The notes: generated by a model not told the origin, from the letters alone. 64,000 bases of DNA from Luteirhabdus pelagi (GCF_016827595.1 NZ_JAECMS010000002.1:806001-870000); one strand, 5' to 3'. Positions 33,870 to 41,795 are shown, counted from the first letter of the stretch. Translations and numbers: made by a program.

Positions 33870-34244
33870 ATGAAAAATAATTCTTGCATAAGACAACAGG
33901 CAGATATTGAACAGATAAACCGTTGTAAAAAGACAGTTTCAGAATTAAACGAAGCATTTGATTATTTAGCAAATGGACTTTCATTGGTTGGAAATAGTGT
34001 AAGGCTGAAAATTCTTTACCTACTCTTTGAGGAAAAAAGACTTTGCGTTTGTGATTTAAGCGACATTCTCGGAATGAACATTTCTGCCATCTCTCAACAT
34101 TTGAGAAAAATGAAGGATAGAAATTTATTGGAAACCGATAGAGAAGCCCAAACCATTTTTTACTCACTAACCCCTGAATATTCAACATTGTTAAATCCGT
34201 TTTTTGAAATACTCGATAAAAACAAAGTTTTAGAAACGATATGA
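33870..34244 (+). CDS. ArsR/SmtB-family metal-sensing repressor
   Basis: A 124-residue winged-helix regulator. Cysteines at residues 59 and 61 (RLCVCDLSDILGM) lie at the ArsR-type metal site at the start of the DNA-binding region, and two more cysteines (6 and 19) lie in the N-terminal extension as in some CadC-like sensors. Metal binding releases such proteins from DNA. Its stop overlaps the MerTP start as ATGA (34241-34244), so it is autoregulated together with the mer-like genes. Hg(II) is the likely inducer by context; Cd, As or Pb cannot be excluded. Confidence 0.88.
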   Translation: MKNNSCIRQQADIEQINRCKKTVSELNEAFDYLANGLSLVGNSVRLKILYLLFEEKRLCVCDLSDILGMNISAISQHLRKMKDRNLLETDREAQTIFYSLTPEYSTLLNPFFEILDKNKVLETI

Positions 34245-34843
34245 AACGTGAGAACAAATTAATTGGTGTAGGTTTACTTGCTGCTATTACTGCTTCATTA
34301 TGTTGTATTACACCCGTTTTGGCTCTAATTGCAGGAACAAGCGGAATTGCTTCAACATTTTCGTGGATAGAACCTTTTAGACCTTATCTAATCGGGCTGA
34401 CAATTTTAGTTCTTGGTTTTGCTTGGTATCAAAAACTAAAACCTCAAAAAGAAATTGACTGCGAATGTGAAACAGACGAAAAACCAAAATTTATACAATC
34501 AAAAAAGTTTTTAGGAATTGTAACTGTATTTGCATTTATTATGCTGGCATTTCCATATTATTCATCCATTTTTTATCCAGATAATAAAAAAGAAGTAGTC
34601 ATTGTAAACCAATCAAATATTCAAACTGTAAACTTTAATGTTCAAGGAATGACTTGTGCTGGCTGTGAAGAAAGCATAAAACACGCTGTAAATGAATTGG
34701 ACGGTATTATAAATGTAACCCCTTCGTATGAAAAGGGAAGTACCTTCGTAGAGTTTGATAAGTCTAAAACCTCTAAGATAGCTATTGAAAATGCAATTAA
34801 TTCTACAGGTTATAAAGTGACTGGCAAAAAAGAAATAGAATGA
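34241..34843 (+). CDS. merTP: MerT-MerP fusion (mercuric transport protein MerTP), first copy
   Basis: A 200-residue protein: an N-terminal MerT-like membrane part with three helices and the metal motif SLCCITP at about residues 19-25, then a MerP-like HMA domain (residues about 130-200) with MTCAGC. A CECE segment near residues 72-75 may act as the cytoplasmic relay. MerT/MerP bring Hg(II) into the cell for reduction. The gene overlaps both neighbours by ATGA. No mercuric reductase is present in the window, so its real job needs thought. Confidence 0.88.
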   Translation: MKRENKLIGVGLLAAITASLCCITPVLALIAGTSGIASTFSWIEPFRPYLIGLTILVLGFAWYQKLKPQKEIDCECETDEKPKFIQSKKFLGIVTVFAFIMLAFPYYSSIFYPDNKKEVVIVNQSNIQTVNFNVQGMTCAGCEESIKHAVNELDGIINVTPSYEKGSTFVEFDKSKTSKIAIENAINSTGYKVTGKKEIE

Positions 34844-35061
34844 AAACTATATTAAAATCAGAAATTACTTGTCCGAAATGTGGACACAAAAAAGAAGAAG
34901 AAATGCCGACGAACGCTTGTCAATTCTTTTACGAGTGCGAGAATTGCAAGACGGTTTTGAAACCTAATGAAGGGGATTGTTGTGTCTATTGTAGTTATGG
35001 CTCTGTAAAATGTCCTTCTATTCAAGAGAAAGAAAGTTGTAATAATTCCAGTTGTTGCTAA
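34840..35061 (+). CDS. GDCCVxC-domain small protein
   Basis: A 73-residue Cys-rich cytoplasmic protein. It has a CPKC zinc-ribbon-like pair near the N-terminus, the naming motif GDCCVYCSYGSVKCP near residues 47-61, and a CNNSSCC tail. In some relatives one Cys of the motif is selenocysteine; here all positions are Cys codons. The family accompanies mer and arsenic genes and presumably binds Hg or passes it on. It overlaps the end of MerTP as ATGA and ends 19 bases before the CsoR-like gene. Confidence 0.85.
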   Translation: MKTILKSEITCPKCGHKKEEEMPTNACQFFYECENCKTVLKPNEGDCCVYCSYGSVKCPSIQEKESCNNSSCC

Positions 35062-35080
35062 ACAATATAATTTTCAAATT

Positions 35081-35467
35081 ATGAAATCGGAAGAGCACAA
35101 ATTACCCACTGATTTAATCTTGGATATTAAATCCAGATTAAAAACTTTGAGTGGTCAATTAAACGGCATTGTTAAAATGCTTGATGAAGGAAAGGACCCC
35201 GAACAAATAAACATACAGTTCAAATCCATTGATAAGGGGATTCAAAAAGCACATTACTTACTGCTGGATGAAGTCTATCGAAAAGCACTTGCTATTGGAA
35301 TTGTAAAGGCCGTGGACTCTTGCCCAGGCAATTGTGGCAATGAAGATAAAATTGAATATTTAAAAAGTGAATTCCCTAACTTGGAATTATCTGATTTGAC
35401 CAATCGCTTAAAAGAAATCCAAACCATTGAAACCAGATTAAAAGACTACAACGAAAAAAAAGATTAA
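35081..35467 (+). CDS. CsoR/FrmR-family metal-sensing repressor with altered ligand set
   Basis: A 128-residue helical protein. Residues about 12-75 match the CsoR/RcnR/FrmR fold (LKTLSGQLNGIVKMLDEGKD...GIQKAHYLLLDEVYRKAL). The usual Cu(I) ligand Cys in helix 1-2 is replaced around GKDPEQ, and the usual H-x-x-x-C of helix 2 reads DEVYRKA. Two new cysteines appear in SCPGNCGNE (residues 81 and 85). So the sensor probably uses a different site and perhaps a different metal. A fitting operator lies 7-27 bases downstream of its stop codon. Confidence 0.8.
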   Translation: MKSEEHKLPTDLILDIKSRLKTLSGQLNGIVKMLDEGKDPEQINIQFKSIDKGIQKAHYLLLDEVYRKALAIGIVKAVDSCPGNCGNEDKIEYLKSEFPNLELSDLTNRLKEIQTIETRLKDYNEKKD

Positions 35468-35473
35468 AAAAAG

Positions 35474-35507
35474 TTTGGTGACCCCCTACCTCACGTTCTC
35501 ATCTTTG
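35474..35507 (+). promoter_or_regulatory. Promoter with CsoR-like operator GTGACCCCCTACCTCAC
   Basis: A -33 TTTG at 35474-35477 and a -7-like CATCTTTG at 35500-35507 are separated by 22 bases. The whole spacer is taken by a GC-rich 17-mer at 35478-35494 with GTGA/TCAC ends and a C-tract centre, in AT-rich surroundings. CsoR-family repressors bind such C/G-tract dyads. It would control the thioredoxin-like and second MerTP genes. Confidence 0.62.
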
Positions 35508-35536
35508 TTCCATTATTAATTTAAACTTAAAATAAG

Positions 35537-35806
35537 ATGAAACGACAAATCGAGATTTTTACAGCAGGTTGCCCAGTATGCGAGCCTGTGGTGCAATTAG
35601 TAAAAGAAACAGCAGGAAAGGACTGCGAAATCACACTTCATAATCTGTCTGAGCAATGCGAAAGTAAAATCTGTGTTTCAAAAATGAAGGAATATGGGGT
35701 TACAAGAGTTCCTGCCATTGCTGTTAACGGAAAACTATTGAATTGCTGTACCAACATCAAAATCACAAGAGATGATTTGGTAAATGCAGGCATAGGAAGC
35801 TGTTAG
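35537..35806 (+). CDS. Thioredoxin-like small protein
   Basis: An 89-residue protein of glutaredoxin/thioredoxin fold with the redox or metal motif GCPVCEP at residues 11-17, a cis-proline loop TRVPAIAVNG near residue 60, and additional cysteines in QCESKICVS, NCCTN and the terminal SC. With nine cysteines it may bind soft metals as well as act in thiol exchange. It is followed two bases later by the second MerTP gene, and both probably share the promoter at 35474-35507. Confidence 0.82.
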   Translation: MKRQIEIFTAGCPVCEPVVQLVKETAGKDCEITLHNLSEQCESKICVSKMKEYGVTRVPAIAVNGKLLNCCTNIKITRDDLVNAGIGSC

Positions 35807-35808
35807 GT

Positions 35809-36420
35809 ATGGCAATTACTAAATTAAACAAAAAAGCATCTATGGGGACTGCTGTATTTTCAGCAGTTTCCCTCAAACTATGCTGCTGGGGCCCTTTGCT
35901 ACTTACAAGTGTAGTTGGTATTAGTGGGAGTTCTGTCTATTTTTCTTGGCTTATTGCATTGAAACCTTATCTATTGGCCATAGCATTTTTGTCATTGGGA
36001 TTGGCTTTTTATCAAGTTTATAAAAAAAAGAAAGTGGACGATTGTGGCAACTGTGAAACTGATAAACCATCATTTTTTAAGTCGAAATTCTACTTGTGGT
36101 TGGTTACAGCGTTTGTTGTTACAATGACATTGGTTTCTTATTATCCACAAATATTTCACCCAACGGCCACAAAAGGAATTGTTGTAACAAACAATACACA
36201 TATTCAAACTGTAAAGTTGAATGTTGAAGGGATGGTATGCTCTGGTTGTGAAGAAAATATCAATCATTCTGTAAACAAAATTAATGGGGTTACAAATGTA
36301 ACTACGTCTTTCGAAAGAGGAACTTCAATTGTAGAATTTGATACCACTAAAACGAATGTCGATGAGATAAAAAAGGTCATTCAATCAAAAGGGTATTTGA
36401 TTACAAATAGTAGAGACTGA
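35809..36420 (+). CDS. merTP: MerT-MerP fusion (MerTP), second copy
   Basis: A 203-residue paralogue of 34241-34843: MerT-like helices with LCCWGP at about residues 25-30, a CGNC cytoplasmic pair near residue 76-79, and a C-terminal HMA domain with GMVCSGC. Differences from copy 1 are spread along the whole length, so the duplication is old or the copies were acquired separately. It ends the thioredoxin-MerTP unit, 165 bases before the P-type ATPase. Confidence 0.87.
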   Translation: MAITKLNKKASMGTAVFSAVSLKLCCWGPLLLTSVVGISGSSVYFSWLIALKPYLLAIAFLSLGLAFYQVYKKKKVDDCGNCETDKPSFFKSKFYLWLVTAFVVTMTLVSYYPQIFHPTATKGIVVTNNTHIQTVKLNVEGMVCSGCEENINHSVNKINGVTNVTTSFERGTSIVEFDTTKTNVDEIKKVIQSKGYLITNSRD

Positions 36421-36556
36421 TAGACACGTATCCATTGCGGTGATAAAAGATAAATTAAAAACGACTTATCCAATAGGTTAGTAATAATTTGTGAAGAGAA
36501 AATTCTACAAATCATTCAGCATATTACGTAACACATTAAGGTCTTTTAATCCTGAA

Positions 36557-36573
36557 ATTTGTATCATACAAAT
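36557..36573. promoter_or_regulatory. Perfect 17-bp palindrome upstream of the copper ATPase
   Basis: ATTTGTATCATACAAAT is a perfect dyad (8 bp, one central base, 8 bp), 12 bases upstream of the ATPase ATG at 36586. Its left arm overlaps GAAATTTG (36554-36561), one mismatch from the -7 consensus. It is a strong candidate operator for a dimeric repressor. No matching -33 element is clear. Confidence 0.55.
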
Positions 36574-36585
36574 AAGAATGGGTTT

Positions 36586-38844
36586 ATGGAGACAATCAGC
36601 ATATTTGAAACCAAAGAAAAGAATACTAAAAAAGGAGTAAAGGAATCATTTCCGGTTACGGGAATGACCTGTGCCTCTTGTGCAGCGAGTGTTGAATCTG
36701 TATTAAAACATACCGAGGGAGTATTTGACGCAAACGTCAATTTCGCGAACAGTTCTGTTATGGTAGAGTATGATGAGGGGTTGAACCCTAATCAACTTCA
36801 AAACGCGCTTCGTGAGGTCGGTTACGATATTATAATTGATGCCGAAGACCCTTCGGAAGTACAGCAAGAACTTCAGCAAAAGCATTATCAGGACATAAAA
36901 AACCGTACCATCTGGTCGGCGATACTTACGCTACCCATTTTTGTGTTGGGAATGTTCTATATGCAATGGGAACAAGGCAAATGGATTTCATTGGTATTGG
37001 CCTTTCCAATTCTTTTTTGGTTTGGGCGCAGTTTTTTCATCAATGCCTTCAAGCAGGCCAAACACGGTAAAGCAAATATGGATACCTTGGTGGCGTTGAG
37101 TACCGGAATCGCCTTCCTCTTTAGTGTATTCAATACCTTTTTTCCTGAATTTTGGTTAAGTCGTGGCATCGAGCCTCACGTATATTACGAAGCGGCTACC
37201 GTGATTATCACCTTTATTTCCTTGGGGAAACTATTGGAAGAAAAGGCAAAATCAAATACCTCTTCAGCCATTAAAAAACTAATGGGGCTTCAGCCTAAAA
37301 CCCTTAAAATTATTGAGAATGGGGAAGAGAGGGAAATCCCTATTTCATCCGTACAGGTTGGTCAGACCATTTTGGTACGTCCCGGAGAAAAAATTCCTGT
37401 TGATGGCGAAGTTTCCAAGGGAAGCTCTTATGTAGATGAAAGTATGATTACGGGAGAACCTGTTCCAGTTCAGAAATCCCAAGGGGAAAAGGTGTTCGCT
37501 GGTACCGTTAATCAAAAAGGAAGCTTTCAGTTTACCGCTGAAAAAGTGGGTGGGGAAACCCTGCTTTCCCAAATCATTAAAATGGTTCAGCAAGCGCAAG
37601 GGAGTAAGGCACCCGTTCAAAAACTGGTCGATAAGATTGCCGGTATATTTGTTCCTGTGGTATTGAGTATTTCCATTGTAACCTTCATTGTCTGGATGTC
37701 TGTAGGAGGCGATAATGCCTTTTCACAAGCCTTATTGACCTCTGTAGCCGTTTTGGTTATCGCTTGCCCCTGTGCCTTGGGCTTGGCAACGCCTACCGCC
37801 ATAATGGTGGGTATCGGCAAAGGAGCTGAAAATAATATTTTGATAAAGGATGCCGAAAGTTTAGAGCTCGGCCATAAAGTGAATGCAGTAATCCTTGATA
37901 AAACGGGTACGATTACAGAAGGAAAACCATTGGTCACCGATATACTCTGGAAGGATAAGCTTAAAAATCAAAAGCAATACAAGGAAATTCTCTTGGCTAT
38001 CGAAGCACAATCAGAACATCCTTTGGCAGAAGCCGTAGTCAATCATCTGAAAGGGGAAAACATTGAACAAGCAGAAATTACTTCCTTCGAAAGCATTACA
38101 GGAAAAGGAGTAAAGGCGCAATCAGAGAATGGTTCAAAATATTATGTGGGCAACCATAAACTAATGGTCGAAAAGAATATTCAAATTGATGCTTCTTTAA
38201 TGCAAACGGCAGAAAGTCTCGAAGAGAAGGCAAAAACGGTCATATTCTTTGGTGGCGAAAATCAAGTGCTCGCGATACTCGCCATAGCGGACAAGATTAA
38301 AGAAACTTCAAAAAAAGCCATAGCTACGCTTCAAGAAAGAGGCATCGAAGTCTTTATGCTCACGGGAGATAACAATAAAACGGCTTCTGCCGTGGCACAT
38401 CAGGTAGGAATAACAAATTATCAAGGCGAAGTAATGCCTTCGGACAAAGCGGCTTTTGTTGAAAAATTACAGACGGATGGAAAGATAGTAGCAATGGTTG
38501 GCGATGGTATCAACGATTCGCACGCATTGGCGCAAGCCAATGTAAGTATTGCAATGGGTAAAGGTTCGGATATAGCAATGGATGTAGCAAAAATGACCTT
38601 GATAACATCAGATTTGCAATCCATCCCAAAAGCATTGGAACTGTCAAAAAGAACCGTGTTGGGCATACGTCAGAACTTATTCTGGGCATTTATCTACAAC
38701 ATCATCGGTATTCCAATTGCAGCGGGAGTTTTGTATCCCGTAAATGGGTTTTTATTGGACCCGATGATTGCAGGTGCAGCAATGGCATTCAGTAGTGTAT
38801 CCGTAGTTGCAAATAGCTTAAGATTGAAACGAGTAAAACTTTAA
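36586..38844 (+). CDS. copA: Copper-exporting P-type ATPase (CopA type)
   Basis: A 752-residue P1B-type ATPase from the ATG at 36586 (nine further codons upstream open from a TTG). It has a single N-terminal HMA domain (GMTCASC), eight hydrophobic helices, the CPC metal motif in [13 protein letters not shown], the phosphorylation site DKTGT, the [10 protein letters not shown] histidine-proline motif and [12 protein letters not shown] and the helix 7-8 residues fit the Cu(I)/Ag(I) class. It pumps copper from cytoplasm to periplasm, where the CusABC-type system takes over. The HMA chaperone follows 20 bases later. Confidence 0.93.
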   Translation: METISIFETKEKNTKKGVKESFPVTGMTCASCAASVESVLKHTEGVFDANVNFANSSVMVEYDEGLNPNQLQNALREVGYDIIIDAEDPSEVQQELQQKHYQDIKNRTIWSAILTLPIFVLGMFYMQWEQGKWISLVLAFPILFWFGRSFFINAFKQAKHGKANMDTLVALSTGIAFLFSVFNTFFPEFWLSRGIEPHVYYEAATVIITFISLGKLLEEKAKSNTSSAIKKLMGLQPKTLKIIENGEEREIPISSVQVGQTILVRPGEKIPVDGEVSKGSSYVDESMITGEPVPVQKSQGEKVFAGTVNQKGSFQFTAEKVGGETLLSQIIKMVQQAQGSKAPVQKLVDKIAGIFVPVVLSISIVTFIVWMSVGGDNAFSQALLTSVAVLVIACPCALGLATPTAIMVGIGKGAENNILIKDAESLELGHKVNAVILDKTGTITEGKPLVTDILWKDKLKNQKQYKEILLAIEAQSEHPLAEAVVNHLKGENIEQAEITSFESITGKGVKAQSENGSKYYVGNHKLMVEKNIQIDASLMQTAESLEEKAKTVIFFGGENQVLAILAIADKIKETSKKAIATLQERGIEVFMLTGDNNKTASAVAHQVGITNYQGEVMPSDKAAFVEKLQTDGKIVAMVGDGINDSHALAQANVSIAMGKGSDIAMDVAKMTLITSDLQSIPKALELSKRTVLGIRQNLFWAFIYNIIGIPIAAGVLYPVNGFLLDPMIAGAAMAFSSVSVVANSLRLKRVKL

Positions 38845-38864
38845 TAACAAATAAATTCAATACA

Positions 38865-39077
38865 ATGAAAACTTTAAAATTTAAAACAAATATCAATTGT
38901 GGTGGGTGTGTATCAAAAGTAACCCCTTTTTTAAACAAACAAGAAGGTGTAGAAAGTTGGGAAGTAGATACCTCTAATCCTGATAAAATCTTAACCATTG
39001 AAAGCGATGGTGCAACCGAAGAAGATGTAAAAACGGTTTTGCAAAAAGTGGGATTCAAGGCTGAACCTGTAGATTAA
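38865..39077 (+). CDS. HMA-domain copper chaperone
   Basis: A 70-residue single HMA domain with INCGGC at residues 10-15. It probably carries Cu(I) to the ATPase encoded immediately upstream. It lacks the Met before the CxxC (Asn-Ile-Asn-Cys instead of Met-x-Cys), as its relative at 5241-5456 does. It is co-transcribed with the ATPase and followed 14 bases later by the MtfA-like gene. Confidence 0.9.
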   Translation: MKTLKFKTNINCGGCVSKVTPFLNKQEGVESWEVDTSNPDKILTIESDGATEEDVKTVLQKVGFKAEPVD

Positions 39078-39091
39078 TACGTTTTTTTAAG

Positions 39092-39877
39092 ATGGTCTAT
39101 ATTTTAATTTCTGTTATGATTATTCTTTTTACTGTTCATTTTTATAGAAAAGCGAAACGTCATAGTGTAAAGCCATTTCCAGAGCATTGGCACAAATTAT
39201 TAATGGACAATGTTCTGTTTTATAGAAATCTTTCAAACAATAGACAGCTAATTTTTCAGCAAAAAATAATGCAGTTTTTAAGTGAGGTCTATATCGATGG
39301 TGTGCAGCTTGAACTGGAAGAATTGGATAAGATTTTAATTGCGGCAAGTGCAGTAATACCTGTTTTTGGCTTCAAAGAATGGCATTACACCAATTTAAGC
39401 GGTATCCTTTTATATCCAGATTATTTTAATGAGGATATGCAATTTAGTAGTAAGGATAACGCACGGAATATTGGTGGAATAGTTGGGAATGGAAGGTTCG
39501 AGAAACAGATGATACTTTCCAAAAAAGCATTGTATCACGGCTTTAAAAATACAACGGATAAAAGTAATACTGGCATACACGAATTTGTGCACCTTATAGA
39601 TAAGTTGGACGATAGAACAGACGGTGTGCCAGAGCGGCTAATGGAACATCAATATGCCATACCTTGGTTAAACTTAATCCATAAAGAAATGGAAGCGATA
39701 AATGATAACCACTCTGATATCAGAAAGTATGGAGGCACCAATCAAGCTGAATTCTTTGCTGTAGCTTCGGAATACTTTTTTGAACGTCCGGACTTGCTTA
39801 AAAAGAAACATCCTGAATTATACAGGATGTTGGTTAAATGTTTTAATCAGAAACTTATAGGTTCAATTGAAGTGTAG
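39092..39877 (+). CDS. Zinc-dependent peptidase of the MtfA family
   Basis: A 261-residue protein with one N-terminal hydrophobic helix and a zinc site HEFVH near residue 164 (GIHEFVHLIDKLDDRTDG). The FGFKEWHYTNLSGILLYPDYF stretch is typical of MtfA, a metallopeptidase that in E. coli interacts with the Mlc repressor. In this operon it may act on envelope or regulatory proteins. It is the last gene before the integrase and could be cargo unrelated to metals. Confidence 0.82.
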   Translation: MVYILISVMIILFTVHFYRKAKRHSVKPFPEHWHKLLMDNVLFYRNLSNNRQLIFQQKIMQFLSEVYIDGVQLELEELDKILIAASAVIPVFGFKEWHYTNLSGILLYPDYFNEDMQFSSKDNARNIGGIVGNGRFEKQMILSKKALYHGFKNTTDKSNTGIHEFVHLIDKLDDRTDGVPERLMEHQYAIPWLNLIHKEMEAINDNHSDIRKYGGTNQAEFFAVASEYFFERPDLLKKKHPELYRMLVKCFNQKLIGSIEV

Positions 39878-39912
39878 TACACCTTAAGAGGTACAGTTTG
39901 CTGTAGGACAAT

Positions 39913-41127
39913 TCAAAAGTTAACAACGCTATCTAAAGCATCATCTGCTTCTTTATGGATAAAATTTGCCTGATAATTCAGTGTAGTTTTCAAGTCACTA
40001 TGCCTATATAGTTTTTGTAACATTAAAGGATGAATAGAATCACCGGCAATATTGCCAAAAGTATGTCTGGCAATGTGCATTGTAATCTTCTTGTCAATTT
40101 TTGCTTTTTTGGCAATGGATTTTAAGTTATCGTTAAATTTTTTGGTTGCCGTTTTTCTTTTATTATAAATGTCTTTTGCATCATCCAGATTGGCCTTTTT
40201 CAATTCAGGAAAAACAAAATCGGTAGCGTGTTTTTTATCATCTCTGTAGAAATCTAAAATACTTAGAACCTTATCTGGAATTTTTAAGGACAGTAGTTTT
40301 GAGTTTTTATTCATTCTATAATGAAGCCTATTGTCGTATATGTCTGACCACTTTGTCCAGAGTACATCAGTAACCCGCATTCCTGCAAAATTGAAGCTAA
40401 ATAGCCAAACATTTCTTGTATGAATTTCATTGTAGGTTAGATTATCTAAAGCTTCAATAGCTCTTACCTCAATAATATTCAACCCTATTTTTGTAGTCTC
40501 AGGAAACTTGATTTTAATTTTGTCACCACCGAAAGGATATAGTTCCCTACTGACTATTTTTAGCTTTATAGCTCTGTTGAATAATAAGCGGATTAGGACA
40601 AGTATATTCATTATTGAAGTCTCAGCTAGGCTGTGCTTAACCTTGAGGTATATCATCAATTTTTTAAGAAATCGTTCATCAATTTCTTGAAATGAAAGCT
40701 GTTTAGATTTGTGATATTTTACAATATAACTAATCAATGCGCTGTCCGTAGATAGACGGTTTAACTTTTCTGCAACTTCCAGTTCGTCCAGATGTTCTTG
40801 TGCCAGTTCAAAGAAAGTTGAGGAATTCCCTGAGGCATAAATTTCTTTTTTAATCTGGTTTGCTGAAGCATCTTTATATTCGGACTGTAAATCGATAAGT
40901 GCTTTATTGGCATCAGAAAGTTGTTGTGATAATAACTTGTTTAGGCTATCGGCATTTGAATTTGATTTTTTTACCCGAAGGTTTTTCTCGTCCCATTCCT
41001 CAATATCAATATAATGACCTACATATTGATAGGTGGAACGACGGTTTTTTGTAATTCGAATAGCCAACGGATATTGCCCCTTGGTGTTCGGTTTTTTGCG
41101 TAGAACTATTTTTGCATTTGATGACAT
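39913..41127 (-). CDS. int: Tyrosine recombinase (integrase) of the island
   Basis: A 404-residue site-specific recombinase. The N-terminal region (residues 1-60) is an arm-type DNA-binding domain, residues about 105-205 a SAM-like core-binding domain, and the rest the catalytic domain with Arg in GMRVTD near residue 255, H351-x-x-R354, H376 and the nucleophile Tyr385 (LNYQ). It is of the Bacteroidetes transposon/ICE integrase type. The repeated sites upstream and the tRNA-Leu fragment beyond them fit a role in integration at that tRNA. The gene points away from the attachment site. Confidence 0.92.
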   Translation of the reverse strand: MSSNAKIVLRKKPNTKGQYPLAIRITKNRRSTYQYVGHYIDIEEWDEKNLRVKKSNSNADSLNKLLSQQLSDANKALIDLQSEYKDASANQIKKEIYASGNSSTFFELAQEHLDELEVAEKLNRLSTDSALISYIVKYHKSKQLSFQEIDERFLKKLMIYLKVKHSLAETSIMNILVLIRLLFNRAIKLKIVSRELYPFGGDKIKIKFPETTKIGLNIIEVRAIEALDNLTYNEIHTRNVWLFSFNFAGMRVTDVLWTKWSDIYDNRLHYRMNKNSKLLSLKIPDKVLSILDFYRDDKKHATDFVFPELKKANLDDAKDIYNKRKTATKKFNDNLKSIAKKAKIDKKITMHIARHTFGNIAGDSIHPLMLQKLYRHSDLKTTLNYQANFIHKEADDALDSVVNF

Positions 41128-41160
41128 AATTGACCTGTTTTGAGTACGAAAGTCAAATCA

Positions 41161-41265
41161 GGTACAACATAGGTACAACATTGTGTTTTTTGCTCAATTT
41201 TTGTTGTACACTTTCTATAAAGATACGTCTTTATTAGAACTTTTGGGTACAACATAGGTACAACA
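41161..41265. repeat. Integrase arm-type sites: repeated GGTACAACA
   Basis: The 20-mer GGTACAACATAGGTACAACA occurs perfectly at 41161-41180 and 41246-41265, each holding two GGTACAACA direct copies; one inverted copy, TGTTGTAC, lies at 41202-41209. A minus-strand -7-like TATCTTTA lies at 41218-41225 between them. Repeats of this kind next to an integrase gene and an att core are the arm-type binding sites of the recombinase; here they may also regulate its expression. Confidence 0.72.
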
Positions 41266-41363
41266 AATGCTGAATTCAACTGATATTAAATGACTTTAAA
41301 GAAAATGAAAAAACGATTAACTCATTGAAAATGAGTGTTTTTGTGTTTCTTTGGTGCAATATA

Positions 41364-41420
41364 CGCTAGACTTAGGATCTAGTGCCGCAAGGCGTGGGGG
41401 TTCGACTCCCTTCATCCGCA
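41364..41420 (+). other. attR: 3' part of a tRNA-Leu(TAG) gene
   Basis: From CGCTAGACTTAGGATCTAG onward the sequence matches the anticodon arm (anticodon TAG), variable arm, T-arm (GGGGGTTCGACTCCC) and 3' acceptor strand (CATCCGC) of a bacterial tRNA-Leu. The 5' acceptor strand, D-arm and start are missing: upstream bases do not pair with the acceptor. This is the remnant left at the far end when an element inserts into a tRNA gene, with recombination in or near the anticodon loop. The intact tRNA would be at the left end, outside the window. Confidence 0.8.
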
Positions 41421-41426
41421 CAAAAA

Positions 41427-41450
41427 GCCTCTCTTTTCGAGAGGCTTTTT
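41427..41450 (+). terminator. Rho-independent terminator after the tRNA-Leu fragment
   Basis: Stem GCCTCTC (41427-41433) / GAGAGGC (41439-41445) with a five-base loop, followed by T6. An A-run precedes the stem, so it could also work in the reverse direction. It is the original terminator of the tRNA gene. Confidence 0.85.
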
Positions 41451-41452
41451 TG

Positions 41453-41609
41453 TTTGCTTAAGGTAAATCGAATGCCAGCGCGACAACCTGTCCCCTCACT
41501 CAAAATGTCCGCCTGACATTCCTAATCAAAATTTTTTTACATTTCAGGTGCAAAACGACCTTGCTTTATCGTTATAAACAGGATGTGGGCCGCAATTTAT
41601 TTTTGAGGT
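41453..41609. other. Intergenic DNA after the island, no gene seen
   Basis: 157 bases of chromosomal sequence between the tRNA terminator and a small ORF. No clear promoter, hairpin or ORF; the last bases are a normal leader. Confidence 0.4.
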
Positions 41610-41795
41610 ATGGACGAATTATTTCAGGTATGCTTATACATAATTGATGCAATGGCAGGTTCTATTGGAATTAGCTATGAAGCTATGAACATTTGGTTAT
41701 TTGTTATTGTACACCCCATATTTGCAGCATTATTTTTCTATTTGTTTCTTCGCTACCGAAAAAAATACAAGCGAATAAAATTTTCTCTCCCATAA
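41610..41795 (+). CDS. Small membrane protein, hypothetical
   Basis: A 61-residue frame with one strong hydrophobic helix (about residues 28-49) and a basic C-terminus (RYRKKYKRIKFS). The middle ISYEAMNIWLFVIVHP has a natural protein composition and no low-complexity bias. It ends before the convergent EEP-family gene. No family recognised; a chance frame is possible. Confidence 0.5.
   Translation: MDELFQVCLYIIDAMAGSIGISYEAMNIWLFVIVHPIFAALFFYLFLRYRKKYKRIKFSLP

Noticed and set aside
34840-35061. Selenoprotein (Sec-encoding TGA) in the GDCCVxC gene
   Set aside because: All motif positions are normal Cys codons and the frame has no internal TGA.
36559-36585. TTG start for the copper ATPase
   Set aside because: It lies within the 17-bp palindrome and probable promoter; the ATG at 36586 gives the usual length.
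41161-41265. CRISPR array
   Set aside because: The repeats are 8-9 bases with one inverted copy, and only two larger repeat pairs exist. The place next to the integrase fits arm sites.
41341-41420. An intact tRNA-Leu gene
   Set aside because: No 5' acceptor strand pairs with CATCCGC and the D-arm is missing; only the 3' part from the anticodon arm is present.
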